In this document: one piece after another, positions 18,159 through 27,618 of the stretch
Position numbering within the stretch: the first letter of the stretch is position 1
Layout: each line of letters starts with the position of its first letter
Assembly: GCF_025148285.1 (NCBI RefSeq)
Contig: NZ_CP102268.1
Span: 4,061,501 to 4,125,500 of the forward strand
DNA length: 64,000 nt
Direction of reading: 5' to 3'
Origin: Marvinbryantia formatexigens DSM 14469
GTDB lineage: Bacteria; Bacillota; Clostridia; Lachnospirales; Lachnospiraceae
Notes under the pieces: generated by a model
The model's database searches: none
What the model was told of the DNA's origin: nothing
What the model saw: the letters and a program-made list of their open reading frames with translations, nothing else
Position numbers and translations under genes: made by a program

Positions 18159-18743
18159 ATGAAAAAAAAGGGCAGAGGAAGCAGAAAAAGGCAGAAGGAA
18201 AAAAGAACCCTGCGGCAGAAAATCAGCAGCGTGCTGCTCTGGATTTTTGAAATCGCTGTGGTCGTCCTGTTTGCATTTGTTCTTGTGTATTTTTTCGGGC
18301 AGACACGCACAAATGTCGGACAATCTATGGAGCTGACGCTTGCGGACGGGGACAGGGTCCTGCTGAATACGCTCTCTTACCGCATAGGAAGCCCTGAGAG
18401 AAACGATATTATTGCATTTAAGCCGAACGGAAGCTCCACCAGCCATACGCACATCAAGCGCGTTATCGGGCTTCCGGGCGAGACTATCCAGATTAAAGAC
18501 GGCATGATTTATATAAACGGCACGGTCTATCTGGAGAAGACGGACTATCCGCTGATGAATAACAGCGGACTTGCCGACGAGCCGATTACTCTGGGAGTAA
18601 AGGAATATTTTGTGCTCGGCGATAACCGCAACGACAGCGAGGACAGCCGCTATGCGGACATCGGGCTGGTGAATTTTGATTATATCGAGGGAAAGGTGTG
18701 GTTTCGTATCTCGCCGTTTGATTCCTTCGGGCTGATAGACTGA
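18159..18743 (+). CDS. lepB: Signal peptidase I (S26)
   Basis: A membrane-anchored serine protease that removes signal peptides of secreted proteins. The ATG at 18159 follows AAGAGGAGG; an in-frame start at 18075 would begin inside the rplS terminator. The 194 residues start with a very basic cytoplasmic stretch, then one transmembrane helix (~residues 25-50), box B with the catalytic serine (GQSMELTL), box D with the catalytic lysine (HIKRVIGLPGE) and box E (GDNRNDSEDSR). This is the short, single-span Gram-positive form. Confidence 0.95.
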   Translation: MKKKGRGSRKRQKEKRTLRQKISSVLLWIFEIAVVVLFAFVLVYFFGQTRTNVGQSMELTLADGDRVLLNTLSYRIGSPERNDIIAFKPNGSSTSHTHIKRVIGLPGETIQIKDGMIYINGTVYLEKTDYPLMNNSGLADEPITLGVKEYFVLGDNRNDSEDSRYADIGLVNFDYIEGKVWFRISPFDSFGLID

Positions 18744-18835
18744 TGCCGGGGATGGAGGGTGCGCATGTCGCAGAAAATCCGGAGGCATCACAGACTGATA
18801 AATGATGACGATATTGTATTTTCAGAGAGGTTTTT

Positions 18836-19720
18836 ATGAATTATCAATGGTATCCCGGTCATATGACGAAAGCGAAGCGTATGATGCAGGAGGACATAAA
18901 ACTGATAGACGTGATTATCGAGCTGGTGGATGCGCGCATTCCACAGTCCAGCCGGAATCCGGACATCGATGAGCTTGGAAAAAACAGGGCGCGTGTGCTG
19001 CTGCTCAATAAAGCGGACCTGGCGGACGCCGCCGGATGCGAGGCGTGGATCGAGCACTTCCGGGCGAAGGGGTATTATGCAGTCGCCCTGGATTCCAGAC
19101 GGAAAAACGGAATGAACGCGCTGGGCAGGGTTCTGCAGGAGGCGTGCCGTGAAAAGATAGAGCGCGACCGCAAACGCGGGATTTTAAACCGTCCGGTGCG
19201 GGCGATGGTCGCCGGAATCCCCAATGTTGGAAAATCTACCTTTATCAACACCTATGCCGGAAGGGCATGCGCGAAGACGGGCAACCGTCCGGGCGTCACA
19301 AAGGGAAAGCAGTGGATACGCCTCAACAAAAATGTGGAGCTGCTGGATACGCCTGGGATCCTCTGGCCGAAATTTGAGGACCAGACGGTCGGGCTGCGCC
19401 TGGCGCTGATTGGTTCCATCCGCGATGAGATTTTAAATACGGAGGAGTTGGCGCTGGAGCTGATTACTTTTCTGAAGACGCGCTATCCGGGGCTTCTGGC
19501 GCAGCGCTATGCCTGCGCGGAGGAAGGAACGCCGGTTGCCGTGCTGGATGAGATTGCCGTGGGCAGAGGCTGCATCCGCAAGGGAAGCGAGCCGGATTAT
19601 GAAAAGGCATCGGCGCTGCTGCTGGACGATTTCCGCAGCGGAAAACTGGGGAGAATCACGCTGGAATTTCCGGACAATACTCCCGGAGAGCATGAGCAGA
19701 CCGCCGGAGGTGAAGCGTAG
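18836..19720 (+). CDS. rbgA: Ribosome biogenesis GTPase RbgA (YlqF)
   Basis: A circularly permuted GTPase required late in 50S assembly. In the 294 residues the motif order is permuted: G4 NKADLAD (~61-67) comes before G1 GIPNVGKSTFIN (~126) and G3 DTPGILWPKF (~170). The N-terminus MNYQWYPGHMTKAKR is diagnostic. rnhB starts 3 nt after the stop, the usual Firmicutes pairing. Confidence 0.97.
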   Translation: MNYQWYPGHMTKAKRMMQEDIKLIDVIIELVDARIPQSSRNPDIDELGKNRARVLLLNKADLADAAGCEAWIEHFRAKGYYAVALDSRRKNGMNALGRVLQEACREKIERDRKRGILNRPVRAMVAGIPNVGKSTFINTYAGRACAKTGNRPGVTKGKQWIRLNKNVELLDTPGILWPKFEDQTVGLRLALIGSIRDEILNTEELALELITFLKTRYPGLLAQRYACAEEGTPVAVLDEIAVGRGCIRKGSEPDYEKASALLLDDFRSGKLGRITLEFPDNTPGEHEQTAGGEA

Positions 19721-19723
19721 GAG

Positions 19724-20482
19724 ATGCAGAAGAAAATAGCAGAGATAAAAGCGGAGCTTGAAGCAGCCAGCCGGGAAGAGCTGTCAGGATGTCTGCAGAA
19801 ATACGCGGCGGATGAAAGAGCCGGGGCGAAGGCGCTGGTGCAGCGCTTTCAGAAAAAGCTGGAAAAAGAGGCGCAGGAGGATGAGCGCCTCAGCAGAATG
19901 CTGCATTACGAGCGGCTTTATGAGAAGTACACGTATATCTGCGGCATAGACGAGGCGGGCAGAGGTCCTCTGGCGGGACCGGTGGTCGCCGGTGCGGTCA
20001 TCCTGCCGAAGGGCTGTACCATCCGTTATCTGAATGATTCCAAGCAGCTCTCAGAGAAAATGCGTGAGCAGCTGTACGATGAAATCATGGAGCGGGCGGT
20101 GGCGGTCGGCGTCGGCATGGCGTCTCCGGCGCGGATCGATGAAATTAATATTCTGCAGGCGACCTATGAGGCGATGCGCGACGCAATCGGCGCTCTTTCG
20201 GTACGCCCTGATATTCTTTTGAACGATGCGGTGCGGATTCCGGGAACGGATATTGAGCAGGTGCCGATTGTGAAGGGCGATGCAAAGAGCCTGTCCATCG
20301 CCGCGGCAAGCGTGATTGCCAAGGTGACCAGGGACCGGCTGATGAAGGAATACGATGCGCTCATGCCGGAGTACGGCTTTGCCGCACATAAGGGCTACGG
20401 CTCTGCAGCACATATCGAGGCGCTGCGCCAGTATGGGCCCTCGCCGATTCACCGGGCAAGCTTTTTGAAAAACATATTATAA
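19724..20482 (+). CDS. rnhB: Ribonuclease HII
   Basis: Removes ribonucleotides and RNA primers from RNA-DNA hybrids. Residues ~1-70 form a charged helical extension typical of Firmicutes RnhB. The catalytic domain begins ICGIDEAGRGPLAGPVVAGA (metal-binding D and E). LNDAVRIPG and GDAKSLSIAAASVIAKV carry further active-site acids. The 252 residues match the family. Confidence 0.97.
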   Translation: MQKKIAEIKAELEAASREELSGCLQKYAADERAGAKALVQRFQKKLEKEAQEDERLSRMLHYERLYEKYTYICGIDEAGRGPLAGPVVAGAVILPKGCTIRYLNDSKQLSEKMREQLYDEIMERAVAVGVGMASPARIDEINILQATYEAMRDAIGALSVRPDILLNDAVRIPGTDIEQVPIVKGDAKSLSIAAASVIAKVTRDRLMKEYDALMPEYGFAAHKGYGSAAHIEALRQYGPSPIHRASFLKNIL

Positions 20483-20523
20483 AAGCCCGGTCTCCATGCG
20501 GGAACGTTGTGGGAGGAATATTT

Positions 20524-20874
20524 TTGAATAAAAGAGCAATCGGAAGCGAATATGAGAAGCGCGCGGCAGCCTATCTGGAGCAGTGCGGTATGTGCATCCT
20601 GGAATACAATTACCGCATCCGCAGCGGGGAAATCGACCTGATTGCGCGGGACGGCAGGTATCTGGTGTTCGTGGAGGTGAAATACCGCGCAAACAGCCAT
20701 CTGGGAACGCCGCTGGAGGCGGTGGATGCGCGCAAGCAGAAAACCATTGTCCGCACAGCGCAGTGTTACCTGCTGCAGCACGGATACAGCGCGGAAACGC
20801 CATGCCGTTTTGATGTAATCGGCATTGACGGAGAGCAGATCACGCACGTAAAGGATGCTTTCTGGGGTGGCTGA
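20524..20874 (+). CDS. yraN: YraN/UPF0102 nuclease-like protein
   Basis: A 116-residue UPF0102 protein with a restriction-endonuclease-like fold. The motif SGEIDLIARDGRYLVFVEVKYR contains the D, E-x-K catalytic pattern. The start is a TTG at 20524, 6 nt behind GGAGGA; the GTG at 20509 lies upstream of that Shine-Dalgarno. Its place after rnhB is conserved and suggests a role in DNA or RNA maintenance, but no activity is proven for the family. Confidence 0.88.
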   Translation: MNKRAIGSEYEKRAAAYLEQCGMCILEYNYRIRSGEIDLIARDGRYLVFVEVKYRANSHLGTPLEAVDARKQKTIVRTAQCYLLQHGYSAETPCRFDVIGIDGEQITHVKDAFWGG

Positions 20875-20910
20875 CGGGAGAAACTGTTTTCTGACGGGAG
20901 GAACTGTCTA

Positions 20911-21786
20911 ATGGAAGATACGGGAAAAATTGTCTGGAAGCGCAGCGGGCAGCAGCCTGTTCTGCGCACAAATGAAAAAGACGGCGTCGTGTGGCTGACG
21001 TATCCGTCGCTGGAGAAGCTGGACGGCATTGTACACGGCTTTTCCACACGGCTCGGCGGTGTGAGCACGGGACATCTGTCCTCCATGAATCTGAGCTTTT
21101 CCAGAGGTGACGACGAGGCGAATGTCCGGGAGAATTACCGGCGCATTGCCGCCGCTATCGGCTTTCCGGAGGAGAAGCTGGTGTTTTCCGACCAGACGCA
21201 TACCACGAATGTGCGTGTCGTCACGGAAGCTGACTGCGGCAAGGGCATTTGCTTTCCGCGCGATTACACGGACGTGGACGGGCTGGTCACAAATGTGCCG
21301 CAGATTGTGCTTGCCACCTTCTATGCGGACTGCGTGCCGCTGTATTTTGCCGACCCGGTGAAGAGAGCGGTCGGTCTTTCCCATTCCGGCTGGCGCGGCA
21401 CTGTGGGTAAAATCGGAAAAGTCACGGTACAGACCATGCAGGAAGCATTTGGCTGTCGTCCGGAGGATATCCGGGCGGCAATCGGACCTTCTATCTGTCA
21501 GGAATGCTACGAGGTGAGCGGAGATGTTATCGATGCCTTCCGGGAGGCGTTTGACGCCCGCTATTACGATGAACTGTACTATCGGAAAGAAAACGGAAAA
21601 TACCAGTTAAATCTGTGGCGCGCAAATGAGATTATTCTGGAGGAGGCAGGCATTCTGCCGGAGCATATTTCCGTCACCGATATCTGTACCTGCTGCAACC
21701 CCAGGCTTTTGTTTTCCCACCGCGCCTCACACGGAAAGCGCGGAAATCTCGCCGCCTTTCTCGGACTGCGGCAGGAAAATCCATAG
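20911..21786 (+). CDS. pgeF: Peptidoglycan editing factor PgeF (YfiH family)
   Basis: A 291-residue cytosolic multicopper-oxidase-like (Cu-oxidase_4) protein. In E. coli the family removes wrongly incorporated L-serine from peptidoglycan precursors. Metal-site residues are visible: DQTHTTNV, FYADCVPLYF and GLSHSGWRGTVGK; the C-terminal SVTDICTCCNPRLLFSHRA is also conserved. GGAGG lies 9 nt before the ATG. It ends convergently with prs. Confidence 0.92.
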   Translation: MEDTGKIVWKRSGQQPVLRTNEKDGVVWLTYPSLEKLDGIVHGFSTRLGGVSTGHLSSMNLSFSRGDDEANVRENYRRIAAAIGFPEEKLVFSDQTHTTNVRVVTEADCGKGICFPRDYTDVDGLVTNVPQIVLATFYADCVPLYFADPVKRAVGLSHSGWRGTVGKIGKVTVQTMQEAFGCRPEDIRAAIGPSICQECYEVSGDVIDAFREAFDARYYDELYYRKENGKYQLNLWRANEIILEEAGILPEHISVTDICTCCNPRLLFSHRASHGKRGNLAAFLGLRQENP

Positions 21787-21812
21787 CCGGTATCTTTTTC
21801 TGAGCGGAATAT

Positions 21813-22997
21813 TTACACGGCTTCCGAAGCTCTCATCTTTGCAAGAAGCTGATTGATTTTGTAGGTCGGGGAGATAATATGCTCGATGGAAACGTCATGA
21901 TTCAGGGAATCGATGATGCTTGCCAGAAAGCCGGTCATGTCCGCCTCCTGATAATACGGTTTTGTAAACAGCTCCGGGTCACGGTAATTCAGATTCGTCG
22001 TTATAATCTTGTCCAGATAACCCTTTTGATAATATTCGTCGAACTTATCAAAGCCGTCCGTAAACAGTCCGAAGGTCGTGCAGACAAATACGCGCTTCGC
22101 GTTGCGGTCCTTGAGCTGCTTTGCCACATCCAGCATACTTTCGCCGGAGGAAATCATATCGTCCACGATGACCACATCCTTGCCGCTCACGGAATCGCCG
22201 AGAAATTCGTGCGCGACGATAGGATTCTTGCCGTTTACGATGGTAGAGTAGTCGCGGCGCTTGTAAAACATTCCCATATCGACGCCGAGAATCGTGGAAA
22301 AATAGACCGCACGGTTCATGGCGCCCTCATCCGGGCTGATAATCATCAGATGGTCGCTGTCGATTTTGAAATCCGGCGTGGAGAGCAGGATCGCTTTCAG
22401 AAACTGATAGGTCGGCATAAAGGTGTCAAAGCCGATCAGCGGCACGGCGTTCTGCACGCGCGGGTCGTGCGCGTCAAAGGTAAGAATGTTGCTGACGCCC
22501 ATCGCCGCAAGCTCCTGCAGGGCGAGCGCGCAGTCGAGAGATTCTCTTCCGGAGCGCTTGTGCTGCCTGCCCTCATAGAGGAACGGCATAATGACGTTGA
22601 TGCGCTTTGCTTTTCCGTCGCTGGCAGAAATGATGCGCTTTAAATCCTGGAAATGATTATCCGGCGACATATAATTGGTGTAGCCGCAGACCTTGTAGGT
22701 GAGGCTGCAGTTTGTGATGTCCGCCAGAATAAAAAGGTCGCTTCCGCGCACAGAGGTGTTTATGATACCTTTTCCTTCTCCGGTGCCGAAGCGCGGGCAG
22801 GCGCAGTCCACAAGAAAAGAATCCGCCGCATATTCCGCATAGGCGATGCTGTCGGCGGGCAGGGTGGGGTTGGTGTGCCTGTATTCTACGAGATGCTGGT
22901 TTACCTGCTGCGCAAAGTCGCGGCAGCCTTCCAATGCGGCTATTTTGAGCGGCGCAAGTGGGATAGAGTGACGCAATGGGTCAAACAAATCGGACAT
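21813..22997 (-). CDS. prs: Ribose-phosphate pyrophosphokinase, long form
   Basis: Makes PRPP from ribose 5-phosphate and ATP for purine, pyrimidine, His, Trp and NAD synthesis. The protein has about 394 residues, longer than the usual ~315. Motifs are the ATP/R5P region FLYEGRQHKRSGRES, the ISPDEGAMNRA loop and the PRPP loop VVIVDDMISSGESM. I chose the inner ATG (22997), 5 nt behind GGAGG, over the ATG four codons upstream that overlaps it. It has its own promoter and is transcribed against its neighbours. The inserts suggest the long-form class seen in Lachnospiraceae rather than the classical Prs. Confidence 0.88.
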   Translation of the reverse strand: MSDLFDPLRHSIPLAPLKIAALEGCRDFAQQVNQHLVEYRHTNPTLPADSIAYAEYAADSFLVDCACPRFGTGEGKGIINTSVRGSDLFILADITNCSLTYKVCGYTNYMSPDNHFQDLKRIISASDGKAKRINVIMPFLYEGRQHKRSGRESLDCALALQELAAMGVSNILTFDAHDPRVQNAVPLIGFDTFMPTYQFLKAILLSTPDFKIDSDHLMIISPDEGAMNRAVYFSTILGVDMGMFYKRRDYSTIVNGKNPIVAHEFLGDSVSGKDVVIVDDMISSGESMLDVAKQLKDRNAKRVFVCTTFGLFTDGFDKFDEYYQKGYLDKIITTNLNYRDPELFTKPYYQEADMTGFLASIIDSLNHDVSIEHIISPTYKINQLLAKMRASEAV

Positions 22998-23042
22998 GAG
23001 GACCTCCATAATATGTACATTTTACAAAATATTTCTATGTCC

Positions 23043-23071
23043 AGTATATCCGTTCGGATGGCGCACGTCAA
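23043..23071 (-). promoter_or_regulatory. Sigma-A promoter of prs
   Basis: On the minus strand TTGACG (23071-23066), 17-nt spacer, TATACT (23048-23043), about 45 nt before the prs start. Confidence 0.75.
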
Positions 23072-23088
23072 GAAATTTGTCGCTTAGG

Positions 23089-23117
23089 TTGCATTTTTGC
23101 GGCAAATTTAGTATGAT
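23089..23117 (+). promoter_or_regulatory. Sigma-A promoter of the DUF512 gene and der
   Basis: TTGCAT (23089-23094), 17-nt spacer, TATGAT (23112-23117), 24 nt before the start codon. Confidence 0.65.
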
Positions 23118-23141
23118 AAGCAGCAAAGGAGTAAATTTCTG

Positions 23142-24512
23142 ATGAAGAATAAGAAAAAGCATATCGTCAGCCGTGTGCTGGAGGGGAGCATCGCAGAGGA
23201 GCTGGAGATCTCCCCAGGAGACGAGCTGGTTTCCATTAACGGACAGCGGATACGCGATATCCTGGATTACCGGTATCTGTGCAACGAGGAGGAGTTACTC
23301 GTTCTGATACGGAAGCCGGACGGCGAAGAATGGGAGCTGGAGATTGAGAAGGAGTTTGAGGAGGACCTTGGGCTGGAGTTTGAAAACGATTTTATGGACG
23401 ACTATCACTCCTGCCGCAACAGGTGCATCTTCTGTTTCATCGACCAGATGCCGCCGGGAATGCGAAAGACGCTGTATTTTAAGGATGACGATACCAGACT
23501 TTCTTTTTTGCAGGGAAATTATGTGACCCTGACGAATATCGGCGAAATGGATATGGAGCAGATACTCCGGTATCATCTGTCGCCGATTAATATTTCGTTC
23601 CAGACAATGAATCCGCAGCTTCGCTGTAAAATGCTGGGCAACCGCTTTGCGGGCGAGGCGCTGAAAAAGGTCGACCGTCTTGCGGAGGCGGGCATCGAAA
23701 TGAACGGGCAGATCGTGCTCTGCAAGGGCGTCAACGACGGGGAGGAGCTGGAATACTCCATCCGTCAGCTTACGCGCTATCTGCCGTATCTGAGAAGCGT
23801 ATCCGTGGTTCCGGTCGGACTGACGAGGTTCCGCGAGGGGCTGTATCCGCTGGAGCCGTTCACAAAAGAGGATGCGCGCGCGGTGCTTGGGACTATCCAC
23901 CGCTGGCAGGAAAAGCTGTACAGAGAGCACGGCACGCATTTTATCCATGCCGGGGACGAGTGGTATCTGCTGGCGGAGGAGGAGCTGCCGCCGGAGGAGA
24001 CCTACGACGGTTATCTGCAGCTTGAAAACGGCGTCGGGATGCTGCGGCTGTTTCAGGAGGAAACGACGCAGGCCATACAGGAGCGCACCGGCGATGCGCG
24101 CAGTCACAGTGTATCGCTTGTGACGGGACTGCTGGCGGCTCCGTATATCAGACGGGCGGCGGAGGCGCTGGTACAGAAATATCCGGGCGTATCCGTGCAG
24201 GTCTATCCGGTAAAAAATGAATTTTTCGGAGAGCGGATCACGGTATCGGGGCTTCTGACGGGACAGGATATTATCCGGGCGCTGCGGGATAAACCGCTCG
24301 GCGATGCGCTGCTGCTCCCGTGCAGTATGTTTAAGAGCGGCGAGACAGTATTTCTGGACGATATTACCTTAAAGGAACTTGAGGAGACTTTACAGACAAA
24401 AGCCTGTATTGTAAAATCAGGCGGAAAGGATTTTGTGCATGCCGTCCTTCTGGAGGAGCAGGACGAGGAAGGAAAAACGGCACAGCCATATGAGGTGAAA
24501 GACATTGAGTAA
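23142..24512 (+). CDS. DUF512 protein: PDZ domain plus radical-SAM-like domain
   Basis: A 456-residue protein of the DUF512/TIGR03279-like family, function unknown. Residues ~8-60 form a PDZ-like domain ([21 protein letters not shown]). Cys91, Cys95 and Cys98 form a CxxxCxxC radical-SAM-type [4Fe-4S] motif ([11 protein letters not shown]). The rest of the core reads [11 protein letters not shown] and [18 protein letters not shown], then a C-terminal DUF512 region. It overlaps der by 8 nt and this pairing with the ribosome-assembly GTPase is common in clostridia, so a role in rRNA or protein modification is possible but unproven. Confidence 0.88.
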   Translation: MKNKKKHIVSRVLEGSIAEELEISPGDELVSINGQRIRDILDYRYLCNEEELLVLIRKPDGEEWELEIEKEFEEDLGLEFENDFMDDYHSCRNRCIFCFIDQMPPGMRKTLYFKDDDTRLSFLQGNYVTLTNIGEMDMEQILRYHLSPINISFQTMNPQLRCKMLGNRFAGEALKKVDRLAEAGIEMNGQIVLCKGVNDGEELEYSIRQLTRYLPYLRSVSVVPVGLTRFREGLYPLEPFTKEDARAVLGTIHRWQEKLYREHGTHFIHAGDEWYLLAEEELPPEETYDGYLQLENGVGMLRLFQEETTQAIQERTGDARSHSVSLVTGLLAAPYIRRAAEALVQKYPGVSVQVYPVKNEFFGERITVSGLLTGQDIIRALRDKPLGDALLLPCSMFKSGETVFLDDITLKELEETLQTKACIVKSGGKDFVHAVLLEEQDEEGKTAQPYEVKDIE

Positions 24513-25833
24513 ACCGATCGTAGCGATAGTAGGAAGACCGAATGTGGGAAAATCCACATTGTTTAACGCGCTGGCAGGCGAAAATATTTCCATCGTGAAG
24601 GATACGCCGGGCGTGACGCGGGACCGCATTTACGCGGATGTGGAATGGCTGAATTATCAGTTTACCCTTATTGACACCGGCGGAATCGAGCCGGACAGCA
24701 GCGATGTGATTCTCTCGCAGATGCGCGAGCAGGCGCAGATCGCCATTGACACGGCGGATGTGATTATTTTCATGGTGGACGTAAGGCAGGGGCTGATTGA
24801 CGCGGACTCCAAGGTGGCGGATATGCTGCGCCGCAGCCGTAAGCCGGTGGTTCTCGCCGTAAACAAGGCGGACAACTATGAAAAATCCCTGCCGGATGTA
24901 TACGAATTTTATAACCTCGGCATCGGCGACCCGCAGCCCATCTCCGCGGCGGGAAAGCAGGGGCTCGGCGATATGCTGGACGTGGTAGTCGGCTATTTTA
25001 CGGAAAACGGGCAGGAGGAGAGGGAGGACGACCGTCCGCGCATCGCGGTGGTGGGAAAGCCGAATGTCGGCAAATCCTCCATCATCAATAAGCTGCTGGG
25101 CGAAAACCGCGTGATCGTCTCCGATATTGCCGGAACGACCAGGGACGCCATCGACACGGCGATTACCTGGGGCGGCAGAGAATATGTGTTTATCGATACC
25201 GCGGGACTGCGCCGGAAAAACAAAATCAAAGAGGAGCTGGAGCGCTACAGTATTATCCGCACGGTGACGGCGGTGGACCGCGCCGATGTGGTGGTAGTGG
25301 TGATCGATGCCGTCGAGGGTGTGACGGAGCAGGATGCAAAGATTGCCGGGATTGCGCATGACCGCGGCAAGGGAATCCTGGTCGTCGTAAACAAATGGGA
25401 CGCTATCGAAAAAGACGATAAAACCGTTTACAAATACACGGAGAAAATCCGGGAGACGCTCTCCTTTATGCCGTATGCCGAGATTATGTTCGTGTCCGCC
25501 CAGACCGGACAGCGGCTTGCGAAGCTCTTTGACATGATCGATATGATCGTGCAGAATCAGTCGATGCGGATCGCGACCGGCGTGCTCAACGAAATCCTCT
25601 CGGAGGCGGTGGCGCTGCAGCAGCCGCCCTCTGATAAAGGAAAGCGCCTGAAGCTGTATTACATCACGCAGGTTTCCGTAAAGCCGCCAACTTTCGTTAT
25701 TTTTGTCAATGACCGTGCGCTGATGCACTTTTCTTATACGCGCTATCTGGAAAATAAAATCCGGGATACCTTTGGATTCCGCGGAACTCCGCTGAAATTC
25801 ATTATCCGGGAACGAAAGGAAAGAGAAAAATAA
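24505..25833 (+). CDS. der: Ribosome-associated GTPase Der (EngA)
   Basis: A tandem GTPase for 50S assembly. The start is a TTG at 24505 with GAGGTG upstream, giving [18 protein letters not shown]. The 442 residues contain GTPase domain 1 (GRPNVGKST ~9; DTGGIE; NKADN), domain 2 (GKPNVGKSS ~185; [14 protein letters not shown]) and the C-terminal KH-like domain. Normal length. plsY begins at the stop codon (TAATG). Confidence 0.97.
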   Translation: MSKPIVAIVGRPNVGKSTLFNALAGENISIVKDTPGVTRDRIYADVEWLNYQFTLIDTGGIEPDSSDVILSQMREQAQIAIDTADVIIFMVDVRQGLIDADSKVADMLRRSRKPVVLAVNKADNYEKSLPDVYEFYNLGIGDPQPISAAGKQGLGDMLDVVVGYFTENGQEEREDDRPRIAVVGKPNVGKSSIINKLLGENRVIVSDIAGTTRDAIDTAITWGGREYVFIDTAGLRRKNKIKEELERYSIIRTVTAVDRADVVVVVIDAVEGVTEQDAKIAGIAHDRGKGILVVVNKWDAIEKDDKTVYKYTEKIRETLSFMPYAEIMFVSAQTGQRLAKLFDMIDMIVQNQSMRIATGVLNEILSEAVALQQPPSDKGKRLKLYYITQVSVKPPTFVIFVNDRALMHFSYTRYLENKIRDTFGFRGTPLKFIIRERKEREK

Positions 25834-26486
25834 TGTGGATTCGTATCATCTGCGTGGCTATCGGCTACGCGTTCGGACTGTTTCAGACAAGTTATATTAT
25901 CGGCAGGCTTCACGGCATTGATATCCGTGAATACGGCAGCGGAAATGCCGGCACCACGAATATGCTGCGTACAATGGGGACAAAGGCGGGACTTCTGACC
26001 TTTTTCGGCGACTGCATAAAATGTGTGCTGGCGGTCGTGCTGGTGCGCATCTGCTTCGGAAAGGCGCACGCGGATATTCTGCCGCTGCTGGAGCTTTATG
26101 CTGCCGCCGGGGTCATCCTCGGACATAACTTTCCGTTTTATCTGCATTTCCGCGGAGGCAAGGGGATTGCGGCGACTGCAGGGCTGGTGCTCTCACTGCA
26201 TCCGGTGATTGCGGTCTGCGGCATCATCACGTTTTTTACGGTATTTCTTCTGACGCATTACGTCTCCCTTGGGTCGCTTCTGGTCTATGTGGGACTGGTC
26301 ATCGAGATTATCGTGCTGGGACAGACCGGGGCGTTCGGCATGGAGCAGCAGTATCTTGTGGAAATGTATATCGTGACGATTCTGCTGGCGGCGATGGCGT
26401 TCTGGAAGCACCGGGAAAACATAAAGCGGCTGCTTGCGGGAACGGAGCGGAAGACTTATTTATTTAAAAAGAATAAAAAAGAGTAA
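25833..26486 (+). CDS. plsY: Glycerol-3-phosphate acyltransferase PlsY
   Basis: A polytopic membrane enzyme that acylates glycerol 3-phosphate with acyl-phosphate from PlsX. Signatures are REYGSGNAGTTNMLRTMG and FHFRGGKGIAATAGL (as HFRGGKGIAAT). The 217 residues contain several hydrophobic helices. It overlaps the der stop and precedes gpsA, which makes its glycerol 3-phosphate substrate. Confidence 0.96.
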   Translation: MWIRIICVAIGYAFGLFQTSYIIGRLHGIDIREYGSGNAGTTNMLRTMGTKAGLLTFFGDCIKCVLAVVLVRICFGKAHADILPLLELYAAAGVILGHNFPFYLHFRGGKGIAATAGLVLSLHPVIAVCGIITFFTVFLLTHYVSLGSLLVYVGLVIEIIVLGQTGAFGMEQQYLVEMYIVTILLAAMAFWKHRENIKRLLAGTERKTYLFKKNKKE

Positions 26487-26501
26487 CAGGAGGAGCTTTA
26501 T

Positions 26502-27509
26502 ATGGCAAAGATTGGTATTATCGGCGCGGGAAGCTGGGGAATCGCACTTTCTGTGCTGCTTCACAACAACGGACATGAGGTGAGCGTCTGGTCAGTTATT
26601 CCGGAAGAAATTGCGATGCTGAAGGAAAAGCGGGAGCATGAGACGAAGCTGCCCGGCGTCCATCTGTCGGAGGACATTCTTTTTACGGACGATCTGCAGG
26701 AAATTACGGCGGACAAAGAGGTGCTGATTATGGCGGTGCCGTCCCCGTATACGCGCAGCACCAGTAAAATGCTGAAGGGGCTGTTAAAAGAAGGACAGAT
26801 CGTTGTGAATGTGGCGAAGGGCATTGAGGAGACGACGCTTGATACGCTGACGGATATTATCGAGGAGGAGCTTCCGGGCGTAAATGCGGCGGTGCTCTCC
26901 GGACCGAGCCACGCCGAGGAGGTGGGACGCGGCATCCCGACGACCTGTGTGGTGGGTGCGCACGATGCGCAGACAGCGAAGTATCTGCAGAATATCTTTA
27001 TCAGTCCGGTGTTCCGCGTCTACACGAGTCCGGATATGCTGGGCATCGAGCTGGGCGGCGCGCTGAAAAACGTGATTGCCCTGGCGGCGGGCATTGCGGA
27101 TGGGCTGGGCTACGGCGACAACACGAAGGCGGCGCTGATTACCAGAGGTATTGCGGAAATCTCGCGCCTGGGAACCGCGATGGGCGGCAGACCGGAAACC
27201 TTTTACGGACTTACCGGCATCGGCGACCTGATCGTGACCTGCGCCAGCGTGCACAGCCGCAACCGCAGGGCGGGCTATCTCATCGGGCAGGGACGCACGA
27301 TGGAGGAAGCGATGGCGGAGGTAAAGATGATTGTGGAGGGCGTTTACTCTGCAAAAGCGGCGCTGACGCTCTCACAGAAATACAATATCGAAATGCCGAT
27401 CGTAGAGCAGGTAAATAAAGTCCTGTTTGAGGGAAAACGCGCGGACGAGGCGGTAAACGAGCTGATGATGCGCGGACCAAAGAGCGAAAGCGGAGGACCT
27501 GTCTGGTAG
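26502..27509 (+). CDS. gpsA: Glycerol-3-phosphate dehydrogenase [NAD(P)+]
   Basis: Reduces dihydroxyacetone phosphate to sn-glycerol 3-phosphate for lipid synthesis. The 335 residues start with the Rossmann motif IGIIGAGSWGIALS; the catalytic region carries ELGGALKNVIALAAG (Lys) and TGIGDLIVTC. AGGAGG precedes the ATG. With plsY it forms a lipid pair behind der. Confidence 0.97.
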   Translation: MAKIGIIGAGSWGIALSVLLHNNGHEVSVWSVIPEEIAMLKEKREHETKLPGVHLSEDILFTDDLQEITADKEVLIMAVPSPYTRSTSKMLKGLLKEGQIVVNVAKGIEETTLDTLTDIIEEELPGVNAAVLSGPSHAEEVGRGIPTTCVVGAHDAQTAKYLQNIFISPVFRVYTSPDMLGIELGGALKNVIALAAGIADGLGYGDNTKAALITRGIAEISRLGTAMGGRPETFYGLTGIGDLIVTCASVHSRNRRAGYLIGQGRTMEEAMAEVKMIVEGVYSAKAALTLSQKYNIEMPIVEQVNKVLFEGKRADEAVNELMMRGPKSESGGPVW

Positions 27510-27524
27510 AATGCAAAATATTGC

Positions 27525-27553
27525 TTGACGATTCTGTAAAATGGGTGTATATT
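27525..27553 (+). promoter_or_regulatory. Sigma-A promoter of the ABC importer operon
   Basis: TTGACG (27525-27530), 17-nt spacer, TATATT (27548-27553), with a 65-nt leader in which I see no recognisable riboswitch. Confidence 0.7.
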
Positions 27554-27618
27554 TTTACTAACGTGCTTTAAACCGTTAAAGCGAAAGCGTAATTCAGCAG
27601 AAAAGAGGAGAATGAGCA

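Noticed and set aside
21879-22643. 254-residue plus-strand ORF opposite prs
   Set aside because: Shadow of the minus-strand prs gene, which carries conserved PRPP synthetase motifs and its own promoter.
24364-25728. 454-residue minus-strand ORF over der
   Set aside because: Antisense shadow of der; His/Arg-rich and without a start site.
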